Origin: Stromatinia cepivora
Lineage: Eukaryota; Ascomycota; Leotiomycetes; Helotiales; Sclerotiniaceae
Direction: 5' to 3'
Assembly: GCA_014898415.1 (NCBI GenBank)
Contig: RCTD01000004.1
Coordinates: 2,727,001-2,791,000 of the forward strand
DNA: 64,000 bases
Both the position numbers and the translations under genes were made by a program. Under the pieces are notes generated by a model. The model was not told the origin of the DNA and did not search any database. It saw only the letters and a program-made list of their open reading frames with translations. This document shows, in pieces, positions 58,676-64,000 of this stretch; the first letter of the stretch is position 1; every line of letters starts with the position of its first letter.

Positions 58676-59667
58676 ATGTCTTCGGAAAAAGAAAATTACC
58701 AATATTCGGAGCCCGCGTATACAAAGTTAGTAGACAGGGCTAAGTTTCCATTCTACCATCCCAACATCAATCAAAAGCTAGTTCCCGAGGTAATTTGCGA
58801 CTTTCATTCCAGAACATGCATCTACTATCACACTTAGCTAGTTTCGTATTCACAGACTAGAGATCTCCTCGGAAGGTACAGCCATATTACATCAGACCAG
58901 TAGCCCCAGCATGTTCATAGAGTTGTAAGTTGACTTCTACTGAACTGATGCCAAACCTCAACTGCTAATTCAGCATCTAGCGCGACTTAGCGTGGGACAT
59001 TTGTGCATACCCTTGCACTGGAGTCGGCGCATGGCTTGTACCTCAGCTGCGTAAGAACCCCGTGTATCCTGAAATTCTGAAGCGGGTGCAAGCCGGTGAG
59101 GCCTTAATGGACGTGGGATGCTTTGTTGGCCATGATCTGCGACGACTTGTCTACGACGGAGCTCCCTCAGACAGACTGTATGCTGATGATATCATTAGCC
59201 ACTGGGACGTTGGATACGAAATGTTTCGTGATCGAGGTCGTTTTAAAGCCCATTTCATTGAAGCGGATATTGTGTCTCAATCTGAAACACTTGCACAATT
59301 AAGACGCCAGGTCGATATTATATCGATTACACAAGTGATTCATCAATGGGGCTGGGATGGGCAGGTCAATTGTGCCAAAAAGCTTACTGCTTTTACCAAG
59401 GGACCGGGGTCGATGGTTGTGGGCAACCAAATTAGAGATCCCAAGGCTCAAGAGGTTACACTGAAGTCACTCGGTGTTCCCATGTGGCGACACAATCCTG
59501 AATCTTTTGCAAAGCTGTGGGATCAAGTGGGAAGCGAGACAGGCACACAGTGGGAAACCCAGGCATGGGTTCGAACATTCGAGGAGATGTCGTTTGGTGC
59601 CCAAGATGGGGCTTGGATGGAGCCTGGTGTGTCACTCATCGAATTTTTCGCCAGGCGCACAAAGTGA
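58676..59667 (+). pseudogene. AusD-like SAM-dependent methyltransferase gene with an internal stop
   Basis: This resembles the fungal class I methyltransferases of secondary-metabolite clusters (AusD-type). Exon 1 is 58,676-58,789 (38 residues), exon 2 58,856-58,924, exon 3 58,981-59,667; introns of 66 and 56 nt (GTAATT..CACAG; GTAAGT..TCTAG), all phase 0. Total 289 codons before the stop, normal for the family. Landmarks: 'RDLAWDICAYPCTGVGAWLV', SAM-binding motif I 'LMDVGCFVGHDLRRL' (about residues 103-117), 'SDRLYADDI', 'FIEADI' and 'RTFEEMSFGAQDGAWMEPGV'. Codon 54 is TAG (58,901-58,903) inside exon 2, where a CAG would fit; no splice variant I can see avoids it while keeping the conserved VHRV-RDLAWD junction. 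The gene is therefore probably dead, or the base is an error. The substrate is unknown. Confidence 0.75.
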
Positions 59668-60191
59668 AATTACCTATTATCAGTGTCAGATTTGGCAAAA
59701 GACAGTTTAGCAATATTGCTTATCTCATTCTTTCTGACCTGTAACTGAACGAACCTATTCCTTGTCCAGTGCGCGCTGTTGTGAAGGCGGCATTCTTATG
59801 ATTTTATGCACACTGAAAATACGATCAATTCTGTTATATCTATTTCCGCTTGTACTGTGAGCCTGAATTTATTCCACTTCTTTTCAGGTGTTGATATCAA
59901 CTGAAAAATCATTCAAAACGAGGGTAGGTTGAAGCACGGTTGGTTCTTTTCGATGTTGTTGCATCCAACCATGATCTGGATGATCACAAATTATAACAAC
60001 CCCAATTTATTGATACAAAATACTAAAATTCTGATAATTCTGTGTAGTATGTATCATACAATGTAGCAATGGATATCATTTTCAATCTTGGGCCATGCCG
60101 TAATTAGGATGAAATTTTATTTGTTAGACAGTATCTTCTGATAAACCAAATACATCTTTAATCAATTCTCCGGAGAATTTTCATTCTCCAT
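59668..60191. other. Intergenic, convergent 3' ends
   Basis: Between the plus-strand methyltransferase and the minus-strand MFS gene. Moderately AT-rich, no credible gene. It contains a small palindrome-like CTCCGGAG near 60,168, without known role. Confidence 0.55.
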
Positions 60192-61838
60192 TTATTTACC
60201 AATGGCACGTATTCTCTCACCCCAATACCACAATATAAAGCATACTGCCGCCTAATACAATCCATATAAAACTGAGAAGACTGTTTCCCCAACCAGCTCC
60301 CAACTTATCATAAAGCTGAGGGCCAAATATAGGTAAGATAAATGCCATAACGTTTGCACTCACTCGTGACGCCGCATTCGCTGATGCTCCATATTTATTA
60401 AACTCGTCCAGTTGGTAAGCAAGAAGTCCTTGACTGAACACCATGTTCCCCAATGTAAACACAGCTGCGCCAATATCAACCACTGCCCATGGACCAATTA
60501 CTTTAGCCACCCAACCGTACCAAAATAGACCAATTGGCATCAAAATAGCACCGCCTATTGAATACGGTACGCGAAACTCTGGTCTGCCAGAGCTGTTGTT
60601 CTTGTTGCTAAGACGTTTGTACATCCAGTCCATGATGCGACCTCCAATTTGAGATGCAGCTGTGGCACCGATAGCGATTGCAATGTAATGAAGAGCACTT
60701 GCTGAAACCGCTTGCCCGTAGCTTTTAATGTAAAGAGTAGCGAATGTTGAAATTAAGATCGTGTAGATGCCAAAGCTAACCCCAAATATGCATGTAATAA
60801 TTTGAATGATCGGCCGACGTATAAGAAGTTGAAAAGGGCGAATAAAACTAACAGACAGCTGAGGAAGTAGTTCTTGGCAATATTGAGTACTGAGCATCCA
60901 ACCAACATCAGATGAGAACTCGTCTCGGGATTTGGCCTTTCGTCGAAGAAGAACTGTGTGTAAGATTCTCGTATGAAGATGTACCCCGCCAATGTTATGA
61001 GACCATTAAAAATGGACATGATCCAAAATATCCAAGGCCACACTACCAATTGTGTTATAATACCACCAACAGTTGGACCAAGTGCTGGCCCAAGGTATGG
61101 TAGAAACGACGCAATAGCGGGAGACTTTCTGCGTTCTCGTTTTCCATACATATCCGCCATGACCGGTCCAGTAATCTTTAAGGAATGAAACTGTCAGTGA
61201 ATGAACTTTTGTAGATAGGTGTTCTTTTTACTGATGCATACCGTGATACCACCGCTAGCACCTATTCCTGTCATGAGTCTACCTGTAATCATCAAAGCCT
61301 TTGAGTTACCTAAAGGACAAAGAGCATTCCACAAAATGTACCATGCATTGCAGAATAACCATGTGCCCCTTCGGCCGGTAATTTCGGATAAACCTGCAGC
61401 CGGGAAGGGACCTATGGCTAGACCAAGGAAGTAAGTAGAGAATATAATTTGAGCAGTATAGGTGTTGATGTTCAGGTCGCGTGAGATATCGCCGAGGGCA
61501 GCTGCAATCATACTAGCTAACAATAAAGTCACTAGCTAGCCTAGGGAAAATATGGCACCAATTGTAATCTTGCGCCATGATGGCCAATTGTAAGGATCTT
61601 GAGGATCATCTAGACCATCCCATGTGCTCTGCCTTGAAATTAGTCATTATGAGTAGATAGATGTACACCAATATTGACCTACACCATATTCTTCTTTAAG
61701 CTTTTCGAGGCGTTGAGAGGCTTCGTCCTCTGGATCGGGCGCTGGTTGAACGCGTTCGACATCTTGCTTTTGATCTATTATAACAAGAATACTCTTGTTT
61801 TCTGGCGACATAAGATCTTTCGCTGTGGGAGTAGTCAT
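60192..61838 (-). pseudogene. Broken MFS drug:H+ antiporter gene (DHA1 type)
   Basis: Such proteins are plasma-membrane exporters with 12 transmembrane segments. Exons: 61,838-61,683, 61,628-61,242, 61,175-60,192; introns of 54 and 66 nt with normal splice sites. It starts MTTPTAKDL; cytosolic N-tail, then 'DDPQDPYNWPSWRKITIGAI' typical of this fungal family, motif A-like 'MADMYGKRERRKSPA' and antiporter motif C 'YLGPALGPTVGG'; the second half starts 'SFIRPFQLLIRRPI'. Three lesions: TAG at 61,536-61,538 in the first helix (CAG in homologues' position, 'SLG*LVTLLLASM'), a 1-nt frameshift near 60,955 (ESYTQ then VLLRRKAKSRDEF in the next frame), and a frameshift near 60,230-60,237 before the tail 'YWGERIRAIGK'. 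Its neighbour is the broken methyltransferase, suggesting a decaying metabolite locus. Confidence 0.85.
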
Positions 61839-62511
61839 AATGTACGATAACACGACTGAATTATGACAAAGTGAAGTGGATTTCTCGACGTGCTCGAAAC
61901 CAAAGAACAATAAAATGATAAAGAGCGGAAACGAAAATGCAAGAGACTAGAGACTATCAAGAAAATAATATACATGCGACATGATGCTACCGATTGAATT
62001 GAAGTACATCCTATCACATTCAATCCCTTGAACGCTCGGAATTGATTCATACACGGAATTCAAAGTTCTTCGGAATTGGATCCGTACTGAAATCAAAAAT
62101 CACTAATTACTTTCTGCCATTCTTTATCATTACCTATTTAACGTTATCTGATCTCTGCAACGTTCCCTTTAAAGTTATCAGATCCGTCAAAATCTTAACT
62201 ATTGTGCATATAGCTGGTCTATGGAGCGCTTCTGCCTGCCTGTACCACAATCAAACATACGCTGCCATGAATTAGAGATATCTGTCTGTCTATCCGACTC
62301 CGGAATACATGCATCTCGTATGCCATGACCAATCCAACTTCGTTTGCACAGCAGAATAGATCACATTAACCCGCATAAGCATATTTAATGTATCAAAGTT
62401 GAGGTCAAAGGAATTCTTAGCCGTTAAGAGGCTCCGAGATAACTTCAAAGAATTGACCAAATTGGTCTGCAAGATTGAAAGACAAGCAAGTCGCGAGTCA
62501 TTTGAGTCGCT
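61839..62511. other. Intergenic, no gene seen
   Basis: About 670 bp upstream of the MFS gene and downstream of the beta-propeller-like gene (both on the minus strand). Moderately AT-rich. The frame of the MFS start is open to 61,910, but homologues start at MTTPTAK. Confidence 0.55.
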
Positions 62512-64000
62512 CTAATTGAGCGAGTTCAAGAATCCCTTTGCTTTATCCTTCCAGCTGCCACCAGACTTTGGTACTGTTCCAATCTGTTGGCCAATATCCT
62601 CATCCTCGCCCTCCATAGCAAATTGCAACATAGCTTGTATAACCATTCCACCCATTTGTTTATCATCGCTCCAACTAATTCTCATTTCCCCCCTTGCCGG
62701 TTGGCAATTCTTCTCATGAGGATATAAAGTATATCTTAGGCCACCTCCTCCAAATTTAGGAATCTCAGGCCCTTCCCATTCTTCCCATGGTCCTTCAAGT
62801 TGTGGTGCACATGCAATATATATCTTATTGGCTGGAAATTTATGGTTACCAAACCAAAGATATGGTCGTCCTTTTGGCGCCAGCTCTGAAAGTTTGATGA
62901 TTGCTCCTTGTGCCTGGACCGGAATCACATTGACTAGTTGATGAAGTGAGTATGAGCGATCCCATACTTGGCTCTTCCCATCGAGAGTATGAATGAGAAA
63001 TTCGTAATTTTCTCGCAAGGTAAAATCAGAGCCCGATCGGATGCGTGCCCAATGGTTCTTTAGATCAAGGGTTGGGGATGGTGCATCTTTGGCGCCCAAG
63101 AGATAGATATAGCCATCATCTCCAACTACGTGAGTTGTTATGCCGAATTGTGGCTCGTTCTCCCCGAATAGCATATTGTCGCCCTACGTTGGTGAGTGAT
63201 TCATCTCGGAATAAAGCCTGAAAGGCAAATTTCAAGAGGCAGAAAGAGCTTCTTATTCGAAAGCCACTAACAAACCGGGCGTCATATTTTTAGGAGAAAA
63301 ATTCGGAGAATATATAACTCACCATCAACCGGTCCACTTTCAAAGAATTGTCAGGTTGGACTTGCACACGAGCAACACCTTGACCAAATCTCTTGCCAGC
63401 CGTGGATCCATGCTTTACATCTCGTCAGTCAAATAATTTTCCGCTGAGCTATTCCCTCGTTAATTAACAAAACTCACCGTAAGCATTTTCTCGTAAAATA
63501 CCCATCCATCTCTCGAACCTGGAAATTCTTCAATGACGCCTCCAAAAGCCCAATTTACAACCCTGTTGATCTTTTCTTTATTCACTGGGTCCTTCTCATA
63601 ATCATCTTCACTGGGTGTATGAGGAATAAATGAGGGTTGATGTGCATGATCGTGCATGTATTTACAAGTCAGTGGATCATTTTTGGGGTCTGGTACATAG
63701 GCAATAGTGTTGTTGGAAACTCCGACGAAATGATTTGAGGAATTATGGCAGAAAGTATCGCCAAAGAGGTAGTAGGTGTTGCCTCCAACGTAAACAGGTC
63801 GACCTATGTCACGAGGATATCGACGCCCAGAAACTAATTGATAGGAATTTGAATATGATCTGGAGATTTCGGGGATATTGACATACTGTCTTTGACCTCA
63901 CCGAAGACCTGGATGTATTTTATTTGAGGTGGCCTATAGCAGCGTTAGAACTCATGTCGAATAACGTTTCGACTGCAGTTTTGATCTCACCATCTCATGT
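62512..64000 (-). CDS. DUF4185-like (beta-propeller-type) protein, 5' end beyond the window
   Basis: Minus strand, incomplete at its N-terminus. The last exons are: one ending at 63,478 (leftward from about 63,835), then 63,412-63,323 (90 nt), then 63,183-62,512. Introns are 65 nt (GTGAGT..AAAG) and 139 nt (GTGAGT..GTAG); joins keep frame. Features: 'GRPVYVGGNTYYLFGDTFCH' followed by 'NSSNHFVGVSNNTIAY', a '..WAFGGVIEEFPGSRDGWVFYEKML', 'NMLFGENEPQFGITTHVVGD', and 'GYIYLLGAKD'. The repeated 'xxYLFGD / YIYLLG / YLWFGN' strands separated by about 100-150 residues look like beta-propeller blades of the DUF4185 kind, which resemble glycoside-hydrolase-like secreted proteins. A further intron near 63,840-63,890 is likely. 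No function is known to me, no lesions seen. Confidence 0.6.

Overview
This window comes from the nuclear genome of a filamentous ascomycete (Pezizomycotina), most likely a leotiomycete; that placement rests on the style of the genes and transposons, not on a search. The genes carry short spliceosomal introns with GTAAGT/GTGAGT/GTATGC donors, and several families are typical of such fungi (HET domain, a 29.9 kDa-type complex I subunit, Eaf7/CT20, an AusD-type methyltransferase, a DHA1 drug transporter). The genome here is two-speed: extremely AT-rich blocks of transposons riddled with C-to-T and G-to-A changes, as expected from repeat-induced point mutation (RIP), alternate with gene islands of ordinary composition.

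Layout. 1-29,760 is an AT-rich block: the 3' part of a minus-strand Ty3/Gypsy element (1-6,600), a 5'-truncated Copia element (Copia B, 7,446-10,764), then a three-level nest in which an older Copia of another family (Copia D, 10,765-28,005) contains Copia A (14,470-26,922, TSD CAAAA), which contains a chromodomain Gypsy (Gypsy 1, 16,121-23,090, TSD AATAT). 29,921-41,166 is a gene island: a decayed CorA-like membrane protein gene, the complex I subunit, EAF7, a Spc97/Spc98-family gamma-tubulin complex gene and a HET-domain gene. 41,676-57,660 is a second AT-rich block that is one insertion: a hAT-type terminal-inverted-repeat element with an exact 8-bp target duplication (ATCTTGAG) holds a Pogo/Fot1 transposon, which holds Gypsy 2 (TSD ATATC), which holds a 1.68-kb gag-only LTR element (TSD ATTGA) and Copia C (TSD ATTTG, inside Gypsy 2's 3' LTR). 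57,661-64,000 is the resumed gene island: an AusD-like methyltransferase gene with an internal stop, a broken MFS transporter gene, and a beta-propeller-like (DUF4185-like) gene running off the right edge.

How it fits together. EAF7 and the gamma-tubulin complex gene share a short divergent promoter, and together with the complex I subunit form the intact housekeeping core. The accessory genes nearest the AT-rich blocks (CorA-like, methyltransferase, MFS) carry premature stops that C-to-T changes could have made, plus indels, which suits mutational leakage from, or relaxed selection near, the RIP-affected blocks. Removing the 16-kb nest restores a continuous HET-to-methyltransferase interval. 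The most unusual item is the gag-only LTR element, a fungal counterpart of plant TR-GAG elements. Every transposon boundary given with a target duplication was read directly from the sequence. No RNA gene, CRISPR array or telomere repeat was seen.
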